Origin: an uncultured Clostridium sp.
GTDB lineage: Bacteria > Bacillota > Clostridia > TANB77 > CAG-508
Direction: 5' to 3'
NCBI GenBank assembly: GCA_947572725.1
Contig: CANPDB010000012.1
Location: 1 to 39,992 of the forward strand
Length of the DNA: 39,992 nt
A program made the position numbers and the translations under genes. Of the stretch, positions 27,796 through 36,073 are shown one piece after another (within the stretch, counting starts at the first letter, position 1; each line of letters opens with the position of its first letter). Below the pieces are notes generated by a model. The model was not told the DNA's origin. It did no database searches and saw only the letters and a list, made by a program, of their open reading frames with translations.

Positions 27796-28854
27796 TTATT
27801 TTTTTAATTTCATTTTTAGTTGTCTTAATGTTCTGAATGCTTTTTCTGAGAAACGATATAATTTATATGTTAAAGGTTTAAATGGATAATAAACCTCTCC
27901 TATAAATTCTGTAAATGTTGCACCAAATCCTTGTTTAAATCTATATAATCCATATTGTGGATGATTTTCATCAACTACTCCTGATACACCTCTAAAGTCG
28001 TATATATCATCATGTCTTGCAATTGCCATTTTTATCATTTCCCATTGTAGTAAATAATTTGGCATTAAATTTCTATGACTATTACTACTTGCTCCATATA
28101 AATACCAAGTTTTATTACCATAAAAAATTGGTATAACTCCTGATATAGGCTTGTCTTCATAATATGCCATTAATACTTTCATATGTTTTTCTCCTAAACA
28201 GTCGTACATTTTTTCAAAGTATTCTAATGGTCTTATTATGAAACCATCTCTTGCTCCTGTTTCTACCATTATTTTATGAAAGTCTTTTAAATCTTCTTTT
28301 GTTCCTTCTTTTACTGTTACTCCTTTTTTTCCTGCTAATCTTATATTGTATCTCCATTTTTGCTTAAATCCTGCCATTATTTCTTCTTCTGTTTTATCTT
28401 TAATGTCTAATCTAAATACATATCTTGGTTGAATTTCGTCTTTGAAGTCTTTTGCATCATCTTTTATTTTATATCCTAAACTTGTAACTATATCTCTAAA
28501 GCTCTCGTCATCACTTAAAATGTCTGGCTCCACTCTTAGAACGATTGCTTTGTATTTCTTTGCTAATTCTTTTGCTCCATCTGTTAATTGTTTCATTACC
28601 GAAATGTCGTGAATGTCACATACTGGTCCTCTTGATGAGTACATTATGTTCCCAAATATTGGCATTTTTCTTATCCATACACATAGTGACCCTATGATGT
28701 TTTTGTCTTCGTCTTCTGCTAATATTACTTCTGGTTTCCAGTTTGGCTTTTTTACTTCTGCCCATTCTAGTGCTTGTTGAAAGTTACACCTTTCGTGGCT
28801 TTCTAAAAATTTTTTATATTCTTGTTTGGATTCTTCGTCATTTACGAATCTCAT
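27796..28854 (-). CDS. FemX/FemA-type peptidoglycan bridge aminoacyltransferase
   Basis: 352 aa with the tandem GNAT-like fold of the FemABX family, which adds amino acids from aminoacyl-tRNA to the lipid II stem peptide at the membrane. Visible landmarks are NFQQALEWAEVKK, SSRGPVCDIHD, FKQKWRYNIRLAGKKGV, SGVIPIFYGNKTWYLYGASS, NYLLQWEMIKMA and YGLYRFKQGFGATFTEFIGE. It is full length. It lacks the long coiled-coil insertion of staphylococcal FemA, as is usual for FemX and MurM-like members. It lies upstream of alr, consistent with a cell-wall theme. Confidence 0.9.
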   Translation of the reverse strand: MRFVNDEESKQEYKKFLESHERCNFQQALEWAEVKKPNWKPEVILAEDEDKNIIGSLCVWIRKMPIFGNIMYSSRGPVCDIHDISVMKQLTDGAKELAKKYKAIVLRVEPDILSDDESFRDIVTSLGYKIKDDAKDFKDEIQPRYVFRLDIKDKTEEEIMAGFKQKWRYNIRLAGKKGVTVKEGTKEDLKDFHKIMVETGARDGFIIRPLEYFEKMYDCLGEKHMKVLMAYYEDKPISGVIPIFYGNKTWYLYGASSNSHRNLMPNYLLQWEMIKMAIARHDDIYDFRGVSGVVDENHPQYGLYRFKQGFGATFTEFIGEVYYPFKPLTYKLYRFSEKAFRTLRQLKMKLKK

Positions 28855-28997
28855 TTATTTACTCAGTCCTCCTATTTTATTATTTACAATATATTGGTAT
28901 TTTACACTAATTCTTAAAAATTTACAAGTGATTTGTAGTAATCACTTAAAATTTTAGAGTATGTTAATTTTTGTGTAAGAACAACATTGGCATAATA

Positions 28998-29030
28998 TAA
29001 AAAACCAACAGCAAAAAAACTACTGTTGGC
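28998..29030 (-). terminator. Terminator of the 138-aa unknown gene
   Basis: ACCAACAG (29004-29011) pairs with CTGTTGGC (29023-29030) around an A-rich loop. On the minus strand the stem is followed by six to seven U. It lies about 20 bp past the 29051 stop. Confidence 0.8.
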
Positions 29031-29050
29031 TTGTTCCCTTCGAACATAGT

Positions 29051-29467
29051 CTACTTTAACATAAAATCATCTAGTGTTAAGTTGCAGACACCTTTTGTAT
29101 CTAATATATCTGCAATCCTAACTCCTACTTTTTCTCCCTCTGCTATTAAAAGAAATTTAAAATCCTCAATATTGCAAAACAATTCAAAATTCGAACAATT
29201 ACTTTTGCTCAGAATAAAAACAGTTTCTATTGAAGTATATTTTGGAATTTCCGAGTCATGCAATTCCAAAATAGTCCGTTGCTTTTTTATAAATTCCTCT
29301 AAAAAATCAACATTTATTTCTTCATAGATTTTAGCAATTTCATCTTTCTTTTTTTCTTGTATTAATTCAACTATTTTTTTCTCTTGTACTTTTTCAATTT
29401 CTTCTCGTAATAGTTCTAAAACTTCTTGTCTTTGGATTTTTTTACGACAAAATTTTCCAAAAAGCAT
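29051..29467 (-). CDS. Unknown 138-aa coiled-coil protein
   Basis: I do not recognise it. The first 80 residues are a highly charged helix (EVLELLREEIEKVQEKKIVELIQEKK), probably coiled coil. The rest is a small mixed domain ending VRIADILDTKGVCNLTLDDF. There is no signal peptide. It uses a CGG codon in frame as Arg (29276-29278), which is rare in this window. A 9-bp inverted repeat (GTTCCCTTC at 29033-29041, GAAGGGAAC at 29511-29519) brackets the gene. The start MLFGKFCRKK has an AAGGAG ribosome site. It could be an accessory gene. Confidence 0.6.
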   Translation of the reverse strand: MLFGKFCRKKIQRQEVLELLREEIEKVQEKKIVELIQEKKKDEIAKIYEEINVDFLEEFIKKQRTILELHDSEIPKYTSIETVFILSKSNCSNFELFCNIEDFKFLLIAEGEKVGVRIADILDTKGVCNLTLDDFMLK

Positions 29468-29625
29468 ATGTATTTCTCCTTTTGATTTACTAAATCAGCT
29501 GTTTTTATATGAAGGGAACTATCAGCTAATTTGTGTGCCTATTATATATTTTCTTTTTGCTATTGTCAAAGAAATAACATAAATAATTTCTAAATGTTTT
29601 AACACCTCTTTTTATGGTATACATT

Positions 29626-30483
29626 CTAAAAATATTCTTTTATTAACTTAATTAAATTGTTTAATTCTCTAAATCTATTAGCATTTATATAAATTCCAAA
29701 TTCAATCTCACCTAAACCTATAGAAGTTTTTACTTCTACCAAATTCAATCTTTTATAATCGTCTTTATCTATATATTCTTTTGTTACTAATCCTAATGCT
29801 TTTCCTGAACTTGCAAGTTCTAAAATAGTTTTATAACTACTATTTTTTATTTTTAGATTTTTACCTAAAGTCAATTCTTTTATCTTTTCTACAACTTGTG
29901 CATATGTTCTAGGTGCATAGATAATTTGATTTTCTATATTTTCAAGTGTTAATTCTTGGTTTGCAAATACAGATTCTTTACTTGCAATAATTATATCGTG
30001 CAAATAACCCAATTTAATATATTCTATTCCATTTAATATATCATTGTTATCTTTTTTTGAAAAAACTATATCAAGTTCTTCATCTTTTAGTTTCTTCATC
30101 ATTTCTGCTGTCTGTTCACATATTAAGTTTAAATTAACATCTGGATATTTTAAACAATATTCATTAATAACATTTCCAAAAATGCAACTCCCCATATGAT
30201 TATGAGTTCCTATATTAATAAATTTTTCTTTACCAAATTGTTTATCTACTCTATTAAGTTCTTCAATAGGACTCTTTAATTTCTCGTATAATGCTTTCCC
30301 TTCTTGAGTTAAAATTACACCTTTACTTTTTCTTTCAAATAATTTAATTGATAATTGATATTCTAAGTTTTTGATTTGCTTAGTGATTGCAGGTTGAGAA
30401 ATATTTAACTTTTCACTTGCTTTAGTTATGTTTTCTTCTTTTGCAACTGCAACAAAAATTCTATATAATTCAAAATCTATCAT
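29626..30483 (-). CDS. LysR-family transcriptional regulator
   Basis: 285 aa. The N-terminal winged helix-turn-helix (IFVAVAKEENITKASEKL NISQPAITKQIKNLE, about residues 9-43) is followed by a linker helix and a periplasmic-binding-like effector domain (from about 90, with INIGTHNHMGSCIFGNVI). The effector domain resembles the short LysR forms common in Clostridia. It is downstream of, and co-directional with, a radical SAM gene. It probably regulates that gene or a neighbour; the ligand is not predictable from the sequence. Confidence 0.92.
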   Translation of the reverse strand: MIDFELYRIFVAVAKEENITKASEKLNISQPAITKQIKNLEYQLSIKLFERKSKGVILTQEGKALYEKLKSPIEELNRVDKQFGKEKFINIGTHNHMGSCIFGNVINEYCLKYPDVNLNLICEQTAEMMKKLKDEELDIVFSKKDNNDILNGIEYIKLGYLHDIIIASKESVFANQELTLENIENQIIYAPRTYAQVVEKIKELTLGKNLKIKNSSYKTILELASSGKALGLVTKEYIDKDDYKRLNLVEVKTSIGLGEIEFGIYINANRFRELNNLIKLIKEYF

Positions 30484-30512
30484 TTTATATTACTCCTAAA
30501 TTTGTTTTATAT

Positions 30513-30553
30513 TGCAGAGGCATGAAATATTCAACTTATTTCATGCCTCTGCA
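30513..30553. terminator. Perfect 17-bp hairpin between radical SAM and LysR genes
   Basis: Arms 30513-30529 and 30537-30553 (TGCAGAGGCATGAAATA) with a 7-nt loop. It lies 18 bp past the radical SAM stop. There is no minus-strand U-run after it, so either a weak terminator or an mRNA processing or stability element. Confidence 0.6.
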
Positions 30554-30570
30554 TTAAAAAATAATTAGAT

Positions 30571-31557
30571 TTAAATAAGGTTTAATAATTTTTTAAAAGC
30601 GTCTTTGATTTTTTCATCATCTTGTCCTCTTAAATTATAATGAATCAAGTTATTCTTACACCCAGACAAGTGTAACATCAAATTTGATGATAAAAATAGA
30701 CTAAATACTCCTTCTTGGCAATTATTCGTTTTGTAAAAACAGCACTCATTTATACAAAATTCAGAATATCTTGTTCCTCTTGTAGAATCTTTTACTTGAA
30801 TCCAATTCTTACCTCGAAAATAAGCACTCATTGGTATTCCGTGTTTTTTACCTATTAATTCAGTAGTCCATTCTGATTTTAAGTCATCCGAAATTTCGTC
30901 TAAGAAATTATAAAATTTTCTCATTGGAACAAATAGTTCTTTCCATAGATTAAATGCCTCTTCTCCCTTTACTGAATTGCAATATCCAAAATATTCAGAA
31001 AATTTGTTTAGGTCTAGCAATTTGACATTTACATCTAATTCTTCTACTGCCCTTAATACAAGTGTTTCTACTTCACATTCATTCAATTTAGTCACAACAA
31101 TATTGTATCGTACTGGAATTTTATTTTCCCTCAATATATTTGTTATTTTTACTACATCCTCAGAAAGATATTTTTGAAAATGTACTCCTTCTAAATATTC
31201 TGATATGCTATCAACACTGAAAACGATATCTAGTCGTTCTCTGTATTTTTTAAGTATATTAATGTAATTTAATATCTTAAATCCATTTGTGTTAATTCTA
31301 ACTTTTGTGTCCTTAAAGCCCATGATGTATCCGATAAGTTTACCAAAGTAATTTACACTTGTTGGTTCTCCGCCTGTAATTCTAAAATTATTAATTCCAA
31401 TATTATTTGCATTATTGATAATTTTTTTGATTTCCTTCAAAGGAATCGTTTCTTCCTTTTTTGATATACTTTCTCCACCATTTTTACAGTAGAAACATTT
31501 ATAATTGCAACAAGTTGTTAATGCTATTGCCAAATAAGTATTTATCCGTTTTTTCAT
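30571..31557 (-). CDS. Radical SAM protein, MoaA-like, unknown product
   Basis: 328 aa. The cluster motif is C17-x3-C21-x2-C24 (CNYKCFYC). RITGGEPTS is the SAM-binding GGE motif, and KVRINTNGF and IVFSVDS fit the partial TIM barrel. The C-terminus carries five or more cysteines (EFCINECCFYKTNNC and LHLSGCKNN), arranged like the auxiliary-cluster region of MoaA-type enzymes. Substrate unknown. No precursor peptide gene is evident next to it. The fourth codon is CGG (31546-31548). It has a strong AAGGAGG ribosome site. It lies with a LysR regulator and an alpha/beta hydrolase. Confidence 0.82.
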   Translation of the reverse strand: MKKRINTYLAIALTTCCNYKCFYCKNGGESISKKEETIPLKEIKKIINNANNIGINNFRITGGEPTSVNYFGKLIGYIMGFKDTKVRINTNGFKILNYINILKKYRERLDIVFSVDSISEYLEGVHFQKYLSEDVVKITNILRENKIPVRYNIVVTKLNECEVETLVLRAVEELDVNVKLLDLNKFSEYFGYCNSVKGEEAFNLWKELFVPMRKFYNFLDEISDDLKSEWTTELIGKKHGIPMSAYFRGKNWIQVKDSTRGTRYSEFCINECCFYKTNNCQEGVFSLFLSSNLMLHLSGCKNNLIHYNLRGQDDEKIKDAFKKLLNLI

Positions 31558-31718
31558 ATAATACCTCCTTAAGAAAATTATGCCTGTTAATTGAATATAC
31601 TACATATATTATTTTAACAAAATACTTATTTTTTTAGAAATATATAAATGTCAATTTGTTATAACTAAATGGAATATCATTTTGTTAATTATAATTCCCA
31701 TATCTTTTAAACAACTTT

Positions 31719-32432
31719 TTATAATAAACTATTTATTAATTCTACTAATTCAGGTATTCTATATATTCTATGATATCCATCGAAATGATTATAATATTTT
31801 AAATATATTCCCTCTGAATTTGTATCATTAATAAATCTAGTGAACTTTTCTACATTCTTATCGTCTTCATCAGAATATAAACAATATTTTTTACTTGGGA
31901 TATTTTTTATATAATCAAATGAATCTTGTTTCAAATAAGCTTGTTTTTTAACTTCAACAATGTAATCATTTCTTGTAGATGGGTATTCATAAATTGCTCC
32001 AGGTGCAACTGCAATATATGCTTTAGGTTCATAGTTAAGTTCTTTACAAAATCTAATAAAGTAAGCATTACCTATTGAATGTGCAACAACAATTGAATTA
32101 TTATTAAGTTTTCCAGTATTGATATAAAACTCTAATATTTCTTTGAATTTCTCATATTTTGATTCTGCTCTTATAGGAAATTCTGGCATTATGACATCAA
32201 TTTCTTTTTCACCAAATTTTTCTTTTATATCTTGTCCCCACATCTTTAATGTATCTCCGTTAAGTGAATGTAATATAAATATATTTGAAACATTTTGTTT
32301 TTTTGCAGTTTCTAATTCTAAACTAGTAACTAAATCACTTTCTCCATCTTTTATCTTAGTATCAAATTTTTGTATTGTTAAGTTATTTGCTTTTTTTACT
32401 ATTTCTCTTAAAAATTGACTTTTAGTTTTCAT
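31719..32432 (-). CDS. Alpha/beta hydrolase, RBBP9/YdeN-like
   Basis: 237 aa. After about 45 charged residues comes the strand NIFILHSLNGD, then the nucleophile elbow VVAHSIGNAYF with Ser119, a G-x-S-x-G variant (A-H-S-I-G). Late acidic and histidine residues (LYSDEDDKN, HFDGYHRI) could complete the triad. The compact size and the HSLNGD motif fit the small serine hydrolase family of RBBP9/YdeN. Substrate unknown; cytosolic. Its promoter is at 32564-32592. Confidence 0.8.
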   Translation of the reverse strand: MKTKSQFLREIVKKANNLTIQKFDTKIKDGESDLVTSLELETAKKQNVSNIFILHSLNGDTLKMWGQDIKEKFGEKEIDVIMPEFPIRAESKYEKFKEILEFYINTGKLNNNSIVVAHSIGNAYFIRFCKELNYEPKAYIAVAPGAIYEYPSTRNDYIVEVKKQAYLKQDSFDYIKNIPSKKYCLYSDEDDKNVEKFTRFINDTNSEGIYLKYYNHFDGYHRIYRIPELVELINSLL

Positions 32433-32563
32433 TTAAGACCTCCTTGCTGGATTTTATAATATATATTAAAATTTGTAATTTTTTACGGTATTAAATTATA
32501 AGATTTAATTAAAAGATATAATTCTGCTTTTCTAAAATATTACTTTTCTCCTTGGCATATAAT

Positions 32564-32592
32564 AGTATAGCACGATTTCTACATTTCTTCAA
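32564..32592 (-). promoter_or_regulatory. Promoter upstream of the alpha/beta hydrolase gene
   Basis: Minus strand TTGAAG (plus 32587-32592), 17-nt spacer, TATACT (plus 32564-32569). It leaves a leader of about 125 nt with an AAGGAG near 32550 that is not followed by a usable start codon. Confidence 0.6.
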
Positions 32593-32623
32593 CATTTTAT
32601 AATAATTCAAAATGTTATAAATA

Positions 32624-33487
32624 CTATTTATTCAAGAGTTTCTTATTATCTAAATTTTCTATTTTCTTTATTCCTGAAGTATGTTGTAAAATATTAAATT
32701 GTTTTTTAGCAATTTCGTTTAGCCTTTCTAATCTTTTGTTTTGAGCTATTCCTTGATTTATCATTTCAGCATTTAGATTTTCTAAATTAACTAAAATAAC
32801 TAATTGTAGTATATTTGCATAATCTCTCATATTGCCATCTAAATTAATATTATTATCTTTCCATTCTTTTGCTGTCATTCCAAACAAAGCTACATTTAAT
32901 ATATCTGCTTCGTTTGCATACACATATTGTTTTTGATTTTCAGTTAAAGTTGGAATAATATTCTCTTTGATACTATCTGTATGTATTCTATAATTAGTTT
33001 TTGCTAACTCTCTTCTTACAGACCACTCTACTTTATTTTGATAACTTTCATTTTGTTTCAATCTTTCGAATTCTTTTATTAAGTATAATTTAAATTCTAC
33101 ATTTAACCAACTAGCAAATTCAAAAGCTAAATCAGGATGAGCATAAGTTCCAATACTGTATTTTCCACCTTTTGAAATTAGTCCTATTGCATTTGTTCTT
33201 TGAATCCATTGTTTAGGACTCATTGTATAGGAAGATGTTCCAATTTCATTAATTTTAATTTCACGATATTCCGTGAAATTAAAATTTTCATTGTTTAATT
33301 CTTCCCATAATCCTATATACAAAGCAGTATCTTTATTACTTAACCAGTGAATAATAACATTGGATGGATTTTTATCATTTTTAAATTTTGCCAAATCAGT
33401 TAATGAAATATAATCTAAATTTCCAACTCGCATAATTCCAATTAAATTATCTTTTACTTTTATCTCTGTTTTTATAACCTTTTTCAT
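32624..33487 (-). CDS. KilA-N domain protein
   Basis: 287 aa. The N-terminal KilA-N fold covers about residues 20-145: IGIMRVGNLDYISLTDLAKF, NPSNVIIHWLSNKDT, GKYSIGTYAHPDLAFEFASWLNVEFKLYLIKEFERLK. The second half is helical and probably regulatory. KilA-N proteins are DNA-binding proteins carried by phages and mobile elements. Nothing nearby is clearly phage, so it may be an isolated accessory gene. It is followed by the promoter of the hydrolase gene. Confidence 0.88.
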   Translation of the reverse strand: MKKVIKTEIKVKDNLIGIMRVGNLDYISLTDLAKFKNDKNPSNVIIHWLSNKDTALYIGLWEELNNENFNFTEYREIKINEIGTSSYTMSPKQWIQRTNAIGLISKGGKYSIGTYAHPDLAFEFASWLNVEFKLYLIKEFERLKQNESYQNKVEWSVRRELAKTNYRIHTDSIKENIIPTLTENQKQYVYANEADILNVALFGMTAKEWKDNNINLDGNMRDYANILQLVILVNLENLNAEMINQGIAQNKRLERLNEIAKKQFNILQHTSGIKKIENLDNKKLLNK

Positions 33488-33519
33488 TTATATCACGACC
33501 TTATATAATTTTATATTTT

Positions 33520-33708
33520 TCAAAACATTTGTTCTGTAATGTCAAGACTTTTATAATCTTTTATATTAAAATTTATATTATTAAATAAATATAATGCAAC
33601 TTTGTTTTGCTGTGATAAATCCATTTCCATAATTTTAGCTGAAATAAAAATTATATAAGGGTACTTTACAAAATAAGAGATTAAATTTTTAATTTTATGA
33701 GAATCTGC
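33520..33708 (-). pseudogene. Fragment of a 36074-36385 paralogue
   Basis: An open stretch without its own start encodes NLISYFVKYPYIIF, then AKIMEMDLSQQNKVALYLFN. The intact 103-aa protein at 36074-36385 has TLINFAKYHLIMF, then AKIMEMTKEEQNQVALYLFN. Upstream the frame is closed by TAA, so only the C-terminal part survives. It marks an older copy of the mobile-element cargo or recombination between copies. Confidence 0.8.
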
Positions 33709-33971
33709 TTAATTTCTTTGAGATTACACTTCTTATTATGTTCTTTAATATAGAATGGCTTATATTCTTCTTTACAAAAAGAGAACATTTTAGTTTCATA
33801 TACAAAAAATAACCTACAAACTTTATAGTTCGCAAGTTATTATAAAATGGAGCGGACGTCGTAGTTATCTACAACTTTTTCTCTCTTAACGATTGATACA
33901 AATATCAATCAATTTACTAAAGTATATCATAATTTTCATAAATTGCAATAAATTTACAGAAAAATTTATGA
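33709..33971. other. Non-coding stretch upstream of the AbiF RNA terminator
   Basis: No gene seen. It contains a hairpin-prone segment 33811-33844 (AATAAC ... GTTATT) and a locally GC-richer patch GAGCGGACGTCG at 33850-33861 that stands out from the AT-rich background. No function is assigned. Confidence 0.4.
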
Positions 33972-34051
33972 AAAAACACCTAGAATCTTTAAATAGACTC
34001 TAGGTTATATGAATGACTTAGAGCTTCAAAAGTTTTCTAAGCACCACTCCA
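33972..34051 (-). ncRNA. AbiF-associated small RNA, copy 1
   Basis: On the minus strand GAGTGGTGCTTAG (from plus 34050) opens a stem-loop (CTTAG/CTAAG, plus 34018-34022 with 34038-34042, inner CTT/AAG). It is followed by an intrinsic terminator: ACCTAGAATC with GACTCTAGGT (33979-33988 and 33997-34006) and six U. It lies 28 bp after the AbiF-type stop. A second copy lies upstream of the gene, with compensatory stem changes. A conserved RNA named the abiF motif is known from comparative genomics near such genes; I could not test the match. Confidence 0.65.
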
Positions 34052-34078
34052 TACTATTTTATTCAATTTCAATAAGCA

Positions 34079-34948
34079 TTATACATCATAACCCATTATT
34101 CTTAAAATATCATTTATATCAATAACAATTAACTTATTCTTTAATTTTTTTATTTCAATATTTAGTAGATTTTCAAATTCTTTGTATTTTTCTTCATCAA
34201 GTAATACTTTCATAGATTTTATAATCATATACAAATTACACAAATATTCTTTTCTGTTATAATCTTTTTCAATATTTTTAAAACTAATATCATACTTGTT
34301 TCTGTAATTAAATAATCTATCTGAATGTGCTGAAATATTTCTAACCATAGTTAAATTTATTAGAATTTGCCTTAATAATTTATCAGACAATTTAAAATAT
34401 TTACTTATTTTTTGCCTATCACTTTGTTTAAGTAAACTGTAATATCTACTGATAGCTCCGAAAGTTAAAATTTTGGTTAAAACAAAAGGTGGGACAAAAT
34501 TATATGTATCTTTGTAATGCTTAATAGCAGGATGTTTAATATAATTATCATCAATTTCTTTTTCTATCTTTTCTATAAAATCATCTACTAGCTCATTATC
34601 AGCATTCTCATCTAAATTTTCTAATTTTAGATAATCTTCAACACCATATTCTTCTGCTAGAGCATTTGCCATAAGTGATTTTATTATAATTTCTATCTCT
34701 AAAGTGAATTTCAAAAATATAGCTTTTATATTTTTATCAAATTCATATAAAGCAAATATTTCCTCAAAAGAGGTATTTTCTTTATAATTATTATCATTAT
34801 CTTTAAAAACAAATTTGTACCCATTTATAATGGAATAATAAGAATATTTTTCTATCTTCTTCAAAGCTAATTCTCTATCATTTATAATTATATTTTTAGA
34901 TATTAGATAATCTATAAGTTCTTCATTGTTCTTATATTCTTTCATCAT
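34079..34948 (-). CDS. Abi_2 (AbiD/AbiF-type) HEPN abortive infection protein
   Basis: 289 aa. The N-terminal EELIDYLISKNIIINDRELALKKIEKYSYYSIINGYK is the typical Abi_2 opening, followed by helices with YEFDKNIKAIFLKFTLEIE. R203-N-I-S-A-H208 is the R-x4-H motif of HEPN ribonucleases, expected to be the catalytic site. Proteins of this family act in phage defence, presumably by cutting RNA. The gene is flanked on both sides by copies of one small structured RNA, one of them in its own 5' leader before a U-run. That suggests an RNA partner or antitoxin. The start follows a TTGGAGG ribosome site. Confidence 0.88.
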   Translation of the reverse strand: MMKEYKNNEELIDYLISKNIIINDRELALKKIEKYSYYSIINGYKFVFKDNDNNYKENTSFEEIFALYEFDKNIKAIFLKFTLEIEIIIKSLMANALAEEYGVEDYLKLENLDENADNELVDDFIEKIEKEIDDNYIKHPAIKHYKDTYNFVPPFVLTKILTFGAISRYYSLLKQSDRQKISKYFKLSDKLLRQILINLTMVRNISAHSDRLFNYRNKYDISFKNIEKDYNRKEYLCNLYMIIKSMKVLLDEEKYKEFENLLNIEIKKLKNKLIVIDINDILRIMGYDV

Positions 34949-34963
34949 ACCTCCAAATAATAT

Positions 34964-35006
34964 AAAAAATGACTCAAGGCTTCGAAAGTTTCTTGAGCAC
35001 CACTCA
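34964..35006 (-). ncRNA. AbiF-associated small RNA, copy 2, 5' of the gene
   Basis: The minus strand GAGTGGTGCTCAAG... folds with CTCAAG/CTTGAG (plus 34973-34978 and 34992-34997) and runs into six U at 34964-34969, so it is terminator-like. It starts about 6-10 nt after the promoter at 35012-35040 and ends 15-20 nt before the AbiF start. Against copy 1, the stem keeps pairing while bases change (CTTAG/CTAAG to CTCAAG/CTTGAG). Readthrough of the U-run would set AbiF expression. Confidence 0.68.
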
Positions 35007-35011
35007 ATATA

Positions 35012-35040
35012 TTTATAACATATTTTTTATGAAAAATCAA
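35012..35040 (-). promoter_or_regulatory. Promoter of RNA copy 2 and the AbiF-type gene
   Basis: Minus strand TTGATT (plus 35035-35040), 17-nt spacer, TATAAA (plus 35012-35017), placing the transcript start at the GAGTGG of the RNA. Confidence 0.8.
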
Positions 35041-35145
35041 GCAATTTCTACAAAACATTTTACTTTTTATGTAAAATATGCTAAACTATTATTAGTTTGT
35101 TCACAAACTGTCCTACAAAATAATTATTTACAAGGAGGAATAACT

Positions 35146-36006
35146 ATGTTTACGCTATTAAGAGTTTCTAAAGCTTGTGCAAACAAAGGGATTTATCACA
35201 CACGGCAAAACGGTGACTTTGTTCAGGAACTTTTCAAGAAAGACGCAGTTCTTGTCTACGAAGTAACAGAACACAATAATCGTTTTGGAGAAAAGTATGC
35301 ATTCTTTATTATTGAATGCGAGGAGTTCGACAATTTAAGATGTGGAAGAACATCTCAAACTGTAACAAATAATCGTTCCGAGCACGAAATTTTTTATGAT
35401 GCTGTTTATGTCAGTGAAATGTGTGAGGAACTTCTCAAGCATGACAAACCGCTACCTAGTAATCTTGAAAAATTACTGTCTGATTATTTATCAAGATTTT
35501 TCTCAAGAATAATTCAGTGGGAATCCAAAGGATACGACAGTGCTGCAACATGGCACTATTATGAATGGATACTTGAACATATTGGAAAAAAAGCTAATGA
35601 TTTTGTTCCATCGTCGGTGATTGACAGTTTCTTCAAAGAAATGTGTTCTGTTCACGATGTTTGGCAAATATCTAGAATTTTACCCAGTAAGGCTCTTTCA
35701 GTCAGCACTGAGGTATCCGAAGCGATAGAAAAAAGCAAAAAAGAAGTTCAAGAAACTATTGAGATTGCCAAAAAATTGCTTTCAGAAAAGTGTTACAAAG
35801 ATGTAAAATATACTGTTGGCGATATTCCTTTTGTATCTGTGTATGCTGAAGATACCCCTTGTGGAAAGATTGGGGTTCATGTCAATCTTGAATATGAATT
35901 TTCAGTTAGGTTGGCAATGGACAATAATCGTGGTTATACAACATGTCGGCTTGGTATAACTAAAGAATGTAAAAAGTTTGAAAAAAACTTTAAACGTAAA
36001 CACTGA
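35146..36006 (+). CDS. Orphan 286-aa protein of unknown function
   Basis: I do not recognise the family. I chose ATG 35146 because AAGGAGGAA sits just before it; the open frame runs on upstream through promoter and RNA sequence of the opposite strand. The protein has no signal peptide or membrane segment. It has an N-terminal alpha/beta part (LVYEVTEHNNRFGEKYAFFIIECEEFD), a central helical part (LLSDYLSRFFSRIIQWESKGYDS) and a C-terminal beta part (VGDIPFVSVYAEDTPCGKIGVHVN). Base composition is clearly richer in GC than its neighbours and it uses CGG twice (35203, 35947), so it was probably acquired recently. It is divergent from the AbiF-type gene and could be part of that defence locus. Confidence 0.75.
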   Translation: MFTLLRVSKACANKGIYHTRQNGDFVQELFKKDAVLVYEVTEHNNRFGEKYAFFIIECEEFDNLRCGRTSQTVTNNRSEHEIFYDAVYVSEMCEELLKHDKPLPSNLEKLLSDYLSRFFSRIIQWESKGYDSAATWHYYEWILEHIGKKANDFVPSSVIDSFFKEMCSVHDVWQISRILPSKALSVSTEVSEAIEKSKKEVQETIEIAKKLLSEKCYKDVKYTVGDIPFVSVYAEDTPCGKIGVHVNLEYEFSVRLAMDNNRGYTTCRLGITKECKKFEKNFKRKH

Positions 36007-36029
36007 TTAATTGTTATTCGATTTTTCAG

Positions 36030-36064
36030 GCAAAAGCTATAGTCTCGATGGCTATAGCTTTTGC
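36030..36064. terminator. Hairpin between convergent orphan gene and 103-aa gene
   Basis: Perfect 13-bp arms GCAAAAGCTATAG / CTATAGCTTTTGC (36030-36042 and 36052-36064) between two convergent stops. There is no strong U-run on either side; a bidirectional terminator is likely by position. Confidence 0.65.
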
Positions 36065-36073
36065 AATATAATA

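Noticed and set aside
34969-35145. 59-residue N-terminal extension of the orphan protein
   Set aside because: It overlaps the AbiF promoter and RNA on the other strand, and the ATG at 35146 has a strong AAGGAGG; the extension is just an open frame.
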